Assembly: GCA_965216335.1 (NCBI GenBank)
Contig: OZ244154.1
Span: 3,348,001 to 3,412,000 of the forward strand
DNA: 64,000 nt
Direction: 5' to 3'
Source: JAHEJE01 sp965216335
Lineage (GTDB): Bacteria > Pseudomonadota > Alphaproteobacteria > Rhizobiales > Aestuariivirgaceae
Shown: positions 55,551-64,000 of the stretch, piece by piece
Layout of the letters: each line of letters starts with the position of its first letter
Numbering within the stretch: position 1 is the first letter of the stretch
Made by a program: the position numbers and the translations under genes
Notes under the pieces: model-generated
The model's input: the letters and a program-made list of their open reading frames with translations, nothing else
Told to the model about the DNA's origin: nothing
The model's database searches: none

Positions 55551-56150
55551 CTAGACGGTTCCGCGGATGGATTTGCGCGGTTTGCCGTCCTTGCGCTTTC
55601 TGAGCGCGGTAAGGAACGTCGGAACGATGTCTTCCGGCTGCTCGACCACTTCGAAGTGGACCTCAAGGCCGGCGCGGATGAACTGCTGCTCGCGCATGTG
55701 CTGGAAAAGCTCGATCAGGCCGTTCCAGTAGCCGCCGATATTGGCCAGCAGGATCGGCTTGTCGTGCTGGTCGAGTTGGGCCCAGGTCGAGACCTCGACC
55801 AGTTCCTCCAGCGTGCCGACGCCGCCGGGCAGGGCAACGAACCCGTCGGCGTGCTCGAACATGGTCATCTTGCGCTCGTGCATGTCCTGGGTGACGATGA
55901 GCTGCTGGACGTCGGTCAGCATCTGCTCGCGCTTGACCAGGAAGTCGGGAATGATGCCGGTGACATGGCCGCCGGCGCCCAGCACCGAGCGGGCCGTCTC
56001 GCCCATCAGCCCGAGGCTGCCGCCGCCATAGACCAGGCCGAGACCGCTTTCGGCGATCGTCTTGCCGAGGGTTTTCGCTGCCGCGACATAGATCGGGTCG
56101 GTGCCCGGCCCGGAGCCGCAATAAACGCACAGTTTTTGATTCGGTGTCAT
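55551..56150 (-). CDS. LOG-family (TIGR00730) nucleotide phosphoribohydrolase
   Basis: 199 residues with a Rossmann-like fold and the family motif PGGVGTLEE at 108-116, preceded by the conserved YGGGSLGLMG at 41-50. CVYCGSGPG at the N-terminus is also typical. Members remove ribose 5-phosphate from cytokinin nucleotides or AMP-like compounds. In bacteria the physiological role is often nucleotide salvage or stress. It converges on rarD with only 10 bp between stops. Confidence 0.9.
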   Translation of the reverse strand: MTPNQKLCVYCGSGPGTDPIYVAAAKTLGKTIAESGLGLVYGGGSLGLMGETARSVLGAGGHVTGIIPDFLVKREQMLTDVQQLIVTQDMHERKMTMFEHADGFVALPGGVGTLEELVEVSTWAQLDQHDKPILLANIGGYWNGLIELFQHMREQQFIRAGLEVHFEVVEQPEDIVPTFLTALRKRKDGKPRKSIRGTV

Positions 56151-56331
56151 GCCCCCTTGTCGTATGCACTTGGCCCGCCGTCAAGCGGGCGCTGCGGCAA
56201 AACAGGAGAATTGCGCAGGGCTGCCCGGCGTTCTATTGTGCGCGGCGTGCGTGCGGAAAGCGTGGGGGCGATTCGAGAGGGACGGACGGCCGGGCTCGGG
56301 CGGAGCAGGCGGCCACCGCGTGGGGTAAGGC

Positions 56332-57942
56332 ATGGACATCAGGGAAAAGAGCAAGCCGCTGGTCTATCTGGTCCTGGCGAGCGTTGCGGCGGTCATCGCG
56401 CTGCTGTTCGTCATGGGAGACCGGCTGCGTCCGGCAGCGACTGGCCAGCAGACGGCGGCGGTCGAGGACACCGCGGCACAAGGCGGCGAACAGGCCGCGA
56501 CTGCGCCTGCAACGGGCGAGGGCGGACAACAGGCTGCCGTGGAAACGGATCAATCCTCCGCGGCCCAGCAGGCCGCTGAGGGCACGGGGGAAATGGCCGG
56601 AACCGCCGCTGAAGCGGAAGCGGATGAACCCGCTCAGGCAACCGAAGCTGCCGGCGCCGCCAGTGCTGCCGGTGCGGCGGGCACCGGGGCCGAGAAGCCG
56701 ACATTCGATATCGTGCGGGTCGAGGAAGACGGTGCGGCGGTCATCGCCGGCCAGGCACCGGCCGGCGCCAAAGTCACCTTGCGCATAGGCGAGACCATCG
56801 TCGGCACCGCTGTCGCCAACGAGCGCGGCGAGTGGGTTGTGACGCCAGACAAGGCCCTGCCGAAAGGCGCCCACAACCTGATCATCGCATCCGAGGATGC
56901 CGGCGGGGCGGTCACCTATTCCGACCAGGTCGTTTCGGTTGCGGTTCCCGAGGATGGCGACAGCCAGCCGCTGATCGTGCTGTCCGAGGCCGAGCAACCG
57001 TCCAAGGTTCTGCAGAAGCCCGAACAGGCCGGCGAGACCGAGGTCGCTGCGGTTGAGCCCTCACAAGACGCGGCTCAGACCGCCGCCGAACAGCCGGCGG
57101 CTGAGGCAGAACAGCCGGCGACCGAAACCGCGCAGCCGGCCGCTGAGGCAGAACAGCCGGCAGGCGAGACGCAACAGGCTGCCGCAGAAGCCGCGCCGAA
57201 AGTCGTGACGGCGCCGCTGGTCATGCAGGCCGTCGATTACAACGACAGCGGCGACATCGTATTTTCTGGAACCGCGGCACCGGGCGAGACCGTCAGAGTC
57301 TATGTCGACAATCTCTATGTCGGTTCCGCGGTTGCCGATGAATTCGGCAACTGGGCCTTCCGCGGCAAGGAGAGCATCACGCCCGGCGTCCACACCCTGC
57401 GCATCGACCAGGTGCGCACCGACGGCAAGGTGGCCCAGCGCCGCGAACTGCCGTTCGAACGCGCCGAACCGGCCAGGGTGGCCGAGCTGAACCAGACCCA
57501 GGCGGCAACGGCTGGCGAGCCGGCCGCAGCGGAACAACAGACGGGTGAAACGGCATCTGAACCTGCCCAGCCGGAAAGCGCAACGGCGGGAACCGCAATC
57601 GCCTCGGCCGACAGCAGCACACAGGCAGAACAGGCGACGGAACCGGCCGGCGAACAACCTGCCGCTGCGACATTGCAGGGCGCAACGTCCGAGCAGGCCG
57701 CGACGGTCCCGGGCAGCGGCCGGGTCGTCATTCAGCCGGGCAACAACCTGTGGAACATCTCGCGGGTGATCTACGGCCGCGGCATCGAGTACTCGGTGAT
57801 CTACGAGGCCAACAAGGACCAGATCCGCAATCCGCACCGCATCTACCCCGGCCAGATCTTCTCCACGCCCGGCGTGACGCCACCCGAAGAGATCGACCCC
57901 AAGCGGCGTGAGCCATTGGAAGAGAGCGGCGAGCGCGGCTGA
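56332..57942 (+). CDS. LysM protein with two Ig-like domains and acidic Ala/Gln-rich linkers
   Basis: 536 residues. A single membrane helix is at about 10-27 (LVYLVLASVAAVIALLFVMG). An Ala/Gln/Glu-rich linker follows, then an Ig-like domain near 123-215 and a second linker with EQPA-type repeats. A second Ig-like domain lies near 296-380, followed by another linker and a C-terminal LysM (VVIQPGNNLWNISRVIYGRG, about 464-513) for peptidoglycan binding. The two Ig-like domains share the pattern 'AxGETVxVYVDN...VGxAVADEFGNW'. It is probably an inner-membrane-anchored cell-wall protein. Function is unknown. Confidence 0.88.
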   Translation: MDIREKSKPLVYLVLASVAAVIALLFVMGDRLRPAATGQQTAAVEDTAAQGGEQAATAPATGEGGQQAAVETDQSSAAQQAAEGTGEMAGTAAEAEADEPAQATEAAGAASAAGAAGTGAEKPTFDIVRVEEDGAAVIAGQAPAGAKVTLRIGETIVGTAVANERGEWVVTPDKALPKGAHNLIIASEDAGGAVTYSDQVVSVAVPEDGDSQPLIVLSEAEQPSKVLQKPEQAGETEVAAVEPSQDAAQTAAEQPAAEAEQPATETAQPAAEAEQPAGETQQAAAEAAPKVVTAPLVMQAVDYNDSGDIVFSGTAAPGETVRVYVDNLYVGSAVADEFGNWAFRGKESITPGVHTLRIDQVRTDGKVAQRRELPFERAEPARVAELNQTQAATAGEPAAAEQQTGETASEPAQPESATAGTAIASADSSTQAEQATEPAGEQPAAATLQGATSEQAATVPGSGRVVIQPGNNLWNISRVIYGRGIEYSVIYEANKDQIRNPHRIYPGQIFSTPGVTPPEEIDPKRREPLEESGERG

Positions 57943-57984
57943 CAACCTTCCTGCGTTGTTTCCGCCCAACTGGTGCTCGTCATC

Positions 57985-58275
57985 ACCGGGCTTGTCCCAC
58001 TGCTGTACGGTTTAACATTGGGAGAGGGCACATTTCTTCCATTGTATCAGATAGTTGCATGCACCGAAGAACGCTCCGACATGTTTTCGGGTTGGCTCTC
58101 GGACATTCCCTCCCCTAGAAAAGGGGAGGGTCAGGGTGGGGATTGATGGCGGTGCACCACGCGTCGACGGCAACACTTTGCACCGCCGTCAACCCCCATC
58201 CCAACCTTCCCCCTTTCTGGGGGAAGGAGCAATCATCACTTAACCGGACAGCAGTGGGTCAAGCCCGAGGAAGGC
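57985..58275. repeat. Family B composite element, copy 2 (about 290 bp)
   Basis: Outer inverted repeats read CGGGCTTGTCCCACTGCTGT on the left and GGACAGCAGTGGGTCAAGCC on the right. Inside are GAAAAGGGGAGGGTCAGGGT-type left and CTTTCTGGGGGAAGGAG-type right halves as in copy 1. Between the outer and inner repeats lies a conserved 90-bp stretch with TTCTTCCATTGTATCAGATA. The same arrangement occurs at 62031-62330. No gene is present in the 459-bp gap between the LysM gene and the ABC gene. Confidence 0.85.
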
Positions 58276-58323
58276 AAGATTGTGCCGCCAATCGGATGTC
58301 ATCACTGGCATATGCGATCGCCC

Positions 58324-58352
58324 GGCAACCTTCCCCTTTCTGGGGGAAGGAT
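58324..58352. repeat. Family B half-repeat upstream of the ABC transporter
   Basis: CCTTCCCCTTTCTGGGGGAA followed by GGATTAG, the right half of family B, 50 bp upstream of the exporter start. Adjacent sequence is non-coding. Confidence 0.65.
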
Positions 58353-58401
58353 TAGTTGGGCAGCGATTGCATTTGCCCGCCCCCGCGCCTACATAGGCGC
58401 A

Positions 58402-60324
58402 ATGGCGCTATCGCGGGATTCTGCTTCAAGTCAGGACACTGGAAATGGCGAAGCCGGTCAGGTTGAAACCCTGATTCAGGTGCTGCCCTATCTGTGGCCT
58501 GAAGGCCGCAGCGATCTGAAAATGCGCGTGGTGATTGCCTTCATCGCGCTGGTCGCTGCCAAGGTGATCACCGTCGTCACGCCGTTCGCCTTCAAATATG
58601 CCGTCGACGGTCTGACCGCGATCGAGGGGCAGGACGCCGCCATCGCCCTGGCGGCGGTACCTCTGGCCATGATCCTGGCCTACGGGGTCGGCCGTATCAT
58701 GATGATCGTGATGACCCAGATTCGCGACGGACTGTTCGCCAAGGTCGGCCAGAACGCCGTGCGGCAACTGGCGATCAAGACCTTCCGCCACCTGCATGCC
58801 CTGTCGCTCAGTTTCCACCTGGAGCGCCGCACCGGCGGCCTGTCGCGGGTCATCGAGCGCGGCACCAAGGGCATCGACACGATCCTCAGGTTTTCGCTGT
58901 TCAACTCGTTTCCGACGCTGATCGAACTTGCCTTCGTGTGCGGCATCCTGTGGTGGAACTTCGGCTGGATCTACGCGCTGGTGACCGGCGTGGCGGTGAT
59001 CGCCTATACCGCCTTTACCTACAAGGCCACCGAATGGCGCATCGGCATCCGCCGGGCAATGAACGATGCCGACACCGACGCCAACACCAAGGCCATCGAC
59101 AGTCTGCTCAACTTCGAGACGGTGAAGTATTTCGGCAACGAGGAACATGAGGCCAGCCGCTTCGATGCCTCCATGGGGCGTTACGAAAGAGCCGCCGTGA
59201 AGACCTGGACGTCGCTCGCCTATCTCAACTCCGGCCAGACGGTGCTGTTCACCGCCGGCATGACGCTGTGCATGGTGATGGCGGCGCGCGATGTGGCATC
59301 GGGCGCCCTGACGGTCGGCGACTTCGTCATGGTCAACGCCTTCCTGATCCAGCTCTATCTGCCGCTCAACTTCCTCGGCACCGTCTACCGCGACATCAAG
59401 CAGGGGCTGATCGACATCGAGGCGATGTTCTCGCTGTTGAAGGTCGCCCCCGACATTCAGGACGTGCCGGGCGCACCGCCGCTGAAGCCCGGCGACGGCA
59501 CGGTCGAATTCAAGGACGTGGACTTTGCCTATGATGCCGAGCGGCCGATCCTCAAGGGGTTGAGTTTTACCGTTCCGGCCGGTCATACCGTGGCCATCGT
59601 CGGGCCGTCCGGGGCCGGCAAGTCGACCATCTCGCGGCTGCTGTACCGGTTCTACGAGTTGAGCGGCGGGGCGATCACCATCGACGGTCAGGACATCGCC
59701 GGCGTCACCCAGGTATCGCTGCGCGCCGCCATCGGCATGGTGCCGCAGGACACCGTGCTGTTCAACGACACCATCCGCTACAACATCCGCTACGGCCGCC
59801 CGGATGCAACCGACGCGGACGTCGAAACCGCCGCCAAGCTGGCGCAGATCCACGACTTTGTCCTGGACCTGCCCAAGGGCTACGACACGATTGTCGGCGA
59901 GCGCGGCCTGAAGCTGTCGGGCGGCGAAAAGCAGCGCGTGTCAATTGCCCGCACGATCCTGAAAGGCCCGCCGATCCTGGTGCTCGACGAAGCCACCTCG
60001 GCACTCGACACGATGACCGAAAAGGAGATCCAGGCCGCGCTGCGCACCGTGTCGGAAAACCGCACCACGCTGGTGATCGCCCACCGCCTGTCGACGGTGA
60101 TCGATGCCGATGAGATCATCGTGCTGGAGGCCGGCCGCATCGCCGAACGCGGCCGCCATGAAGACCTGCTGGCCGCCGGCGGCGTCTACGCCACCATGTG
60201 GAACCGCCAGCGCGAGGCCGACGAGGCCCGCCGCAAGCTGGCTGAGGAGGATCGCGGCCTGACCGCTGAAGCCGCCGCCCGCATCGGCCCGGAACCGGAG
60301 GACGTCCTGGTGCCGCCATCCTGA
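58402..60324 (+). CDS. ABC transporter, Atm1/HMT-type heavy metal or glutathione-conjugate exporter
   Basis: 640 residues: six membrane helices (about 60-330) fused to an ATPase domain with Walker A GPSGAGKST at 401-409, Q-loop VPQDTVLFNDT, signature LSGGEKQR at about 505-512, Walker B ILVLDEATSALD, and H-loop AHRLST. The spacing and TM features (FETVKYFGNE) match the Atm1/ABCB7 group, which exports glutathione-linked sulfur or metals to support cytosolic Fe-S assembly or metal resistance. ATG at 58402 is the natural start; the open frame upstream runs through repeat sequence. Confidence 0.9.
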   Translation: MALSRDSASSQDTGNGEAGQVETLIQVLPYLWPEGRSDLKMRVVIAFIALVAAKVITVVTPFAFKYAVDGLTAIEGQDAAIALAAVPLAMILAYGVGRIMMIVMTQIRDGLFAKVGQNAVRQLAIKTFRHLHALSLSFHLERRTGGLSRVIERGTKGIDTILRFSLFNSFPTLIELAFVCGILWWNFGWIYALVTGVAVIAYTAFTYKATEWRIGIRRAMNDADTDANTKAIDSLLNFETVKYFGNEEHEASRFDASMGRYERAAVKTWTSLAYLNSGQTVLFTAGMTLCMVMAARDVASGALTVGDFVMVNAFLIQLYLPLNFLGTVYRDIKQGLIDIEAMFSLLKVAPDIQDVPGAPPLKPGDGTVEFKDVDFAYDAERPILKGLSFTVPAGHTVAIVGPSGAGKSTISRLLYRFYELSGGAITIDGQDIAGVTQVSLRAAIGMVPQDTVLFNDTIRYNIRYGRPDATDADVETAAKLAQIHDFVLDLPKGYDTIVGERGLKLSGGEKQRVSIARTILKGPPILVLDEATSALDTMTEKEIQAALRTVSENRTTLVIAHRLSTVIDADEIIVLEAGRIAERGRHEDLLAAGGVYATMWNRQREADEARRKLAEEDRGLTAEAAARIGPEPEDVLVPPS

Positions 60325-60390
60325 TGGACTATTGCGCGCTGCGGCCTGGCACCGCTAGATAGGAACCGATTATTTCAAGGAGGGCCGCAA

Positions 60391-61089
60391 GTGCTCGACT
60401 CCATTCGTTCAGCGCTCGTGCCGGTGCATCGCGAGGGCTACAAGTTCGTTGCGATCTTCGCTGTCGTGACGCTGCTGCTGTTCAAGTTTCTGCCGGATCT
60501 GTTCGGATGGATCGGTGTGATCCTAACCCTATGGTGCGCTTATTTCTTCCGCGATCCAGAGCGCGTCACGCCGCTGCGCGACGGACTGGTGATCGCGCCG
60601 GCCGACGGCCGGGTGAGTGCGATCGAAACCGTGGCATCGCCGCCCGAACTCGATCTTGCCGGCGAGGAGCGGGTGCGCGTGTCGATCTTCATGAACGTGT
60701 TCGACGTGCATGTGAACCGGGCCCCGGTCGAAGGACGCATCGCCGCGCTCAACTATGTGCCGGGCAAATTCGTCAACGCCGAACTGGACAAGGCCAGTGA
60801 GGACAACGAGCGCCAGGCGCTGACCCTGGAGATGGACGATGAAACCCGCATCGGCGTGGTGCAGATCGCCGGGCTGGTGGCGCGCCGCATCGTCAAGTTC
60901 GTCGGACCGGGCGACCGGCTGCTGGCCGGCCAGCGCTTCGGGCTGATCCGCTTTGGCAGCCGGGTCGATGTCTATCTGCCGCCGGGCTGTGCAGCACAGG
61001 TCTGCATCGGCCAGCGCGCCGTGGCCGGCGAGACCGTGCTCGCCGATCTCACCTCAAACGAGCCGGCGCGCCCCGGCCGAACCAACTGA
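60391..61089 (+). CDS. psd: Phosphatidylserine decarboxylase (short form)
   Basis: 232 residues with N-terminal membrane segments (about 17-55) and the self-cleaving pyruvoyl site as FGS at 188-190, where Ser190 becomes the pyruvoyl group. FMNVFDVHVNRAPV near 100 is a strong family block. The start is GTG at 60391 with a near-perfect ribosome site AAGGAGG. It converts phosphatidylserine to phosphatidylethanolamine and is followed after 8 bp by pssA, which makes its substrate. Confidence 0.94.
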   Translation: MLDSIRSALVPVHREGYKFVAIFAVVTLLLFKFLPDLFGWIGVILTLWCAYFFRDPERVTPLRDGLVIAPADGRVSAIETVASPPELDLAGEERVRVSIFMNVFDVHVNRAPVEGRIAALNYVPGKFVNAELDKASEDNERQALTLEMDDETRIGVVQIAGLVARRIVKFVGPGDRLLAGQRFGLIRFGSRVDVYLPPGCAAQVCIGQRAVAGETVLADLTSNEPARPGRTN

Positions 61090-61097
61090 GGCCGGAC

Positions 61098-61913
61098 ATG
61101 GCCGACGACGGCAAACCTGCTGCAACGGACAACCTGCCCGACAGGCCGCGCGGCATGTTCGGCCAGGTGCCGGTGCGCTATCTGCTGCCCAACATCATCA
61201 CCCTGCTGGCCGTGTGCATGGGCGTGACGGCGATCCGCCTCGGCATCGAGGGGCGCTATGAACTGGCTGTCGCGGCGGTGATTGCGGCCTGTGTACTGGA
61301 TGCCATGGACGGGCGCATCGCGCGCTTCCTGAAGTCGTCGTCGCGGTTTGGCGCGGAACTCGATTCGCTGGCCGACTTCGTCAATTTCGGCGTCGTGCCC
61401 GGCATGCTGATCTACATGTGGTCGTTGAGCGCGCTGAAGAACCTCGGCTGGATCGTCGCCCTCGGCCTGGCGATCTGCGCCGCACTGCGGCTGGCCCGGT
61501 TCAACGTGGCCCTCGACGACCCCGACCGGCCGCGCTGGACGGTGGCGTACTTTACCGGCATCCCGGCGCCGGCCGGCGCATTCCTGGCCATGGCGCCGAT
61601 GTATCTCGGCTTCATGGGCTACATCGACGACGGACACGATATCGCCTGGGTGGTGCTGCCCTGGGTGGCGCTGGTCGCCGCCGGCGTGGTCAGCCGCATT
61701 CCGACCTTTTCCGGCAAGGGCTTCGGCAAGCGCGTGCGCCGTGACCGGGTGCTGCCGATCGTTGCCGCTATCGTCTTCGGAGCGGTGTTGCTGATCAGCT
61801 ATCCGTGGGAGACCCTGACGGCGTTCTCCGCCATCTATGTCGCCATGATCCCGTTCGGCATCCGCAGCTACCGCCGCCGCAAGGCTGCGTGGGAGCAGGA
61901 GCAGGCGGGCTGA
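61098..61913 (+). CDS. pssA: CDP-diacylglycerol-serine O-phosphatidyltransferase
   Basis: 271 residues with about eight membrane helices and the CDP-alcohol phosphotransferase motif spread over DAMDGRIARFLKSSS and FGAELDSLADF (D-G-x2-A-R-x8-G-x3-D-x3-D), near residues 71-95. It makes phosphatidylserine from CDP-diacylglycerol and serine, feeding the upstream decarboxylase. Tight 8-bp spacing to psd shows an operon for phosphatidylethanolamine synthesis. Confidence 0.94.
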   Translation: MADDGKPAATDNLPDRPRGMFGQVPVRYLLPNIITLLAVCMGVTAIRLGIEGRYELAVAAVIAACVLDAMDGRIARFLKSSSRFGAELDSLADFVNFGVVPGMLIYMWSLSALKNLGWIVALGLAICAALRLARFNVALDDPDRPRWTVAYFTGIPAPAGAFLAMAPMYLGFMGYIDDGHDIAWVVLPWVALVAAGVVSRIPTFSGKGFGKRVRRDRVLPIVAAIVFGAVLLISYPWETLTAFSAIYVAMIPFGIRSYRRRKAAWEQEQAG

Positions 61914-62030
61914 TAGCGCTTTTCTCTCTCTCCTGGATGTGACCTCTCAAAAGGTTGTTCAGATCACACCCTACTCGGCTGATAGGTTTTTGTCGCCGTG
62001 TCCCGGCATATGAATTTGAGCTTGGTTTTG

Positions 62031-62330
62031 CTGCCGTCCTCGGGCTTGACCCACTGCTGTCCGGTTTAACATTGGGTGAAAGCACATTTCTTCCATTGTA
62101 TTGGATAGTTGCATGCACCCCAACAAGCTCCGACATGACTTCAGGTTGGCTTCGGGCCATTCCCTCCCCTAGAAAAGGGGAGGGTTAGGGTGGGGATTGA
62201 TGGCGGTTCAAGGGATTGAAATCGTTGCCGAATTGCACCGCCATCAACCCCCATCCCGACCTTCCCCCTTTCTGGGGGAAGGAGCATTCATCGCTAAACC
62301 GGACAGCAGTGGGCCTGACCCGAGGACCCA
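62031..62330. repeat. Family B composite element, copy 3 (about 300 bp)
   Basis: Near copy of 57985-58275. The left outer arm has CTCGGGCTTGACCCACTGCT, followed by the conserved TTCTTCCATTGTATTGGATA stretch. Inner halves are GAAAAGGGGAGGGTTAGGGT and CTTTCTGGGGGAAGGAG. The right outer arm is AAACCGGACAGCAGTGGG. The outer arms are inverted repeats. The gap between pssA and the RND gene (61914-62493) holds no other gene; a further half (TTTCTGGGGAAGGAG) lies near 62448-62463. Confidence 0.85.
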
Positions 62331-62366
62331 GATCGCAATGCACTCCGGCGCAGGTGGCTTTCTGGA

Positions 62367-62387
62367 TCCTCGGGTCAAGCCCGAGGA
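62367..62387. repeat. Short perfect hairpin TCCTCGGG / CCCGAGGA
   Basis: Eight-base arms 62367-62374 and 62380-62387 around a five-base loop, a G+C-rich palindrome related to the outer arm sequence of family B (CTCGGGCTTGACCC). It lies in the RND pump's 3' flank. Confidence 0.65.
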
Positions 62388-62493
62388 CGGCAGAAATTGT
62401 TTGGCCAGCCATATAGGCGGCACGCTCACATGCGATTGTTCTGCTTTCTGGGGAAGGAGAAACAGGTGGCAGGTATTCGTCCAATGCCGACTG

Positions 62494-64000
62494 TTACTCC
62501 GCGGCTTGCTTGAAGGCCGGTTCCAGGACATCGCCGCCTGGTTCGGCAGTTTCGCCGTCCCCAGGTGCCGATTGCTTGCCCCAGCCGGCTCTGAGGCGTT
62601 TGAAGCCGTCGCGCCATACGGTCGGGGCCGCGAGCAGGACCGGCGTCAGCAACAGCGTCAGCAGGGTGGCGAACGCCAGGCCGAACGAGATGGCGGTCGC
62701 CAGCTGCACCCACCACATGGAGGTGACGCTGCCGATCTGCACGGTGCGTTCGAACCAGTTGACATTGAGCTGCAGGATCATCGGCAGCAGGCCGAAGATC
62801 GTCGTCACCGTGGTCAACAGCACCGGGCGCAGGCGCTGGGCGGCGGTGCGCAGCACCGCATCGCGCACGGCAAAGCCCTGGTTGAGCATGTTGTGATAGG
62901 TGTCGATCAGCACGATGGCGTTGTTGACCACGATGCCAGCCAGCGCGACGATGCCGGTGCCGGTCATGATGACGGAAAACGCCTGGCCGGTGACCATCAT
63001 GCCGATCAGCACCCCGGCCATCGACATTACCAGCGTCGAGAGCGTCAGGATGGCGTGGTAGAAGCTGTTGAACTGGGTGACCAGGATCATGAACATGATG
63101 AAAATGGCCGCCGCCATCGCCTTGGTCAGGAACTCCTGCGACGAGCGCTGTTCCTCATCGGCGCCACGGAACAGGAACTGTACGCCCGCCGGCCAATCCT
63201 GGCCCTTCAGCCAGCCGTCGAGCTCCTTGACCTTGTCGTCGGCCAGCACGCCCTCGGCGACATTGGCCTTCACGTAGACCGAAATGCGCCCGTCCTTGCG
63301 GATGATGCTGTCGACCGCCGGCTTGATCTCCGTGGTGACTAGGTTGCCGAGCGGCACCAGACCGTTCGGCGTCTGCAGACGCAGCGTGTCCAGTTGGGCA
63401 AGGGCGCGTTCGTTCTGCGGCAGGCGCACCCGGATGTCGACCTCGTCGCGCGAGTCGTCCGGCCGGTAGGTGCCGACCAGCACGCCGTTGGTGATCACTT
63501 GGATCAGGGCGCCGACCGAAACGATGTCGGCGCCGTAGCGGCCGGCTTCCTCGCGATCGACCCTGAGCGTCCACTCGATGCCGGGCAGCGGGGTCTCATC
63601 CTCGATGTCGATCAGACCCTCGACCTGGCCTTCCAGGTGCTTGCGCACCCGGGTGGCTACGGAATTGGCGGTCGCGACGCTGTCGGCGCGCACCTGCAGG
63701 CGGATGTCCTTGCCGGTGGCGGGACCGTCCTCGCGCTGGCGCAGCTCCGGGATGATGCCGGGCAGCGTCGACATCCGCTCGCGGATTTCCGCGAGGATCT
63801 GCTTGCCGGGCCGGCGTTCGCCATAGGACTCCAGTTCAATGGTCAAAAGGCCGATGGAATCCTTGGGCTGGTCGAGACCGGCGCCATTGCCTATCGACTG
63901 CTGTGAGCCTGCCCCGGCCTGGGTGGCGACGGTTTCAACGCCATCGACCTTGAGGACGATATCCTCGACCTGGCGCACCAGCCGCAACTGCTCGTAGACC
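62494..64000 (-). CDS. RND-family efflux permease, C-terminal part (5' end outside window)
   Basis: The frame is open to the last base, so the gene starts beyond the window; 501 residues are visible. They hold part of the periplasmic porter domains followed by the second transmembrane bundle. Features include LTKAMAAAIFIMFMILVTQFNSF, VALAGIVVNNAIVLIDTYHNM, and the final GLAFATLLTLLLTPVLLA helix, all typical of AcrB/ACR_tran proteins. The TTG at 63987 is not a real start. Heavy-metal and drug exporters share these features, so the substrate is open. Confidence 0.9.
   Translation of the reverse strand, partial: VYEQLRLVRQVEDIVLKVDGVETVATQAGAGSQQSIGNGAGLDQPKDSIGLLTIELESYGERRPGKQILAEIRERMSTLPGIIPELRQREDGPATGKDIRLQVRADSVATANSVATRVRKHLEGQVEGLIDIEDETPLPGIEWTLRVDREEAGRYGADIVSVGALIQVITNGVLVGTYRPDDSRDEVDIRVRLPQNERALAQLDTLRLQTPNGLVPLGNLVTTEIKPAVDSIIRKDGRISVYVKANVAEGVLADDKVKELDGWLKGQDWPAGVQFLFRGADEEQRSSQEFLTKAMAAAIFIMFMILVTQFNSFYHAILTLSTLVMSMAGVLIGMMVTGQAFSVIMTGTGIVALAGIVVNNAIVLIDTYHNMLNQGFAVRDAVLRTAAQRLRPVLLTTVTTIFGLLPMILQLNVNWFERTVQIGSVTSMWWVQLATAISFGLAFATLLTLLLTPVLLAAPTVWRDGFKRLRAGWGKQSAPGDGETAEPGGDVLEPAFKQAAE

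Overview
The window is GC-rich, densely coded DNA with alphaproteobacterial gene content: glutamine-dependent NAD synthetase, class II DAHP synthase, Psd/PssA, TamA/TamB, abundant TRAP and TTT transporters, and two families of short G+C-rich palindromic repeats between genes. A Hyphomicrobiales-like (Rhizobiales) chemoheterotroph is the best guess. No rRNA, complete tRNA or CRISPR array was seen.

Left part (1-20 kb). The window opens inside a dimethylglycine/sarcosine-dehydrogenase-like gene. A minus-strand molybdoenzyme operon follows (catalytic, Fe-S and membrane-anchor subunits, best matched to the sulfite dehydrogenase SoeABC), then tamA-tamB. Next comes a one-carbon/methylated-amine block: a complete FAD/GcvT two-domain demethylase-like oxidoreductase, two paralogous MttB-type methyltransferases without an amber (pyrrolysine) codon, a LysR regulator and a class II aldolase.

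20-31 kb. A three-gene tungsten-type aldehyde:ferredoxin oxidoreductase operon (four-cluster ferredoxin, AOR, FAD/NAD(P) oxidoreductase) lies divergent from a MoaD-like sulfur carrier and a small unknown protein. A helical Ala/Glu/Lys-rich lipoprotein, a cytochrome P450 and a complete TRAP transporter follow. Then come a perfect 22-bp inverted repeat, a Gly-rich small membrane protein and a YpfJ-type zinc metallopeptidase.

31-41 kb. A minus-strand catabolic set runs gntR, formyl-CoA:oxalate CoA-transferase-like gene, tctC, tctB, tctA, ketopantoate-reductase-like gene. On the plus strand are nadE and an MFS transporter.

41-46 kb is the accessory patch. It contains 1.3 kb of non-coding, repeat-bearing DNA with a perfect alphaproteobacterial LexA box, then an AT-richer RTX (Ca2+-binding nonapeptide repeat) gene split by an IS256-family element. 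The 8-bp target duplication TATCGATC is intact, and removing the element plus one duplicate rejoins the reading frame exactly (781 codons), so the insertion looks recent.

46-64 kb is mostly housekeeping: YbdK-type carboxylate-amine ligase, class II DAHP synthase, CysS, citramalate synthase, D-cysteine desulfhydrase-like protein, RarD-like permease, LOG-family hydrolase, LysM/Ig-like protein, Atm1-type ABC exporter, Psd, PssA, and the C-terminal part of an RND efflux pump cut by the window edge. Most larger gaps here are filled by repeat families A and B, including a composite element of about 300 bp present twice.
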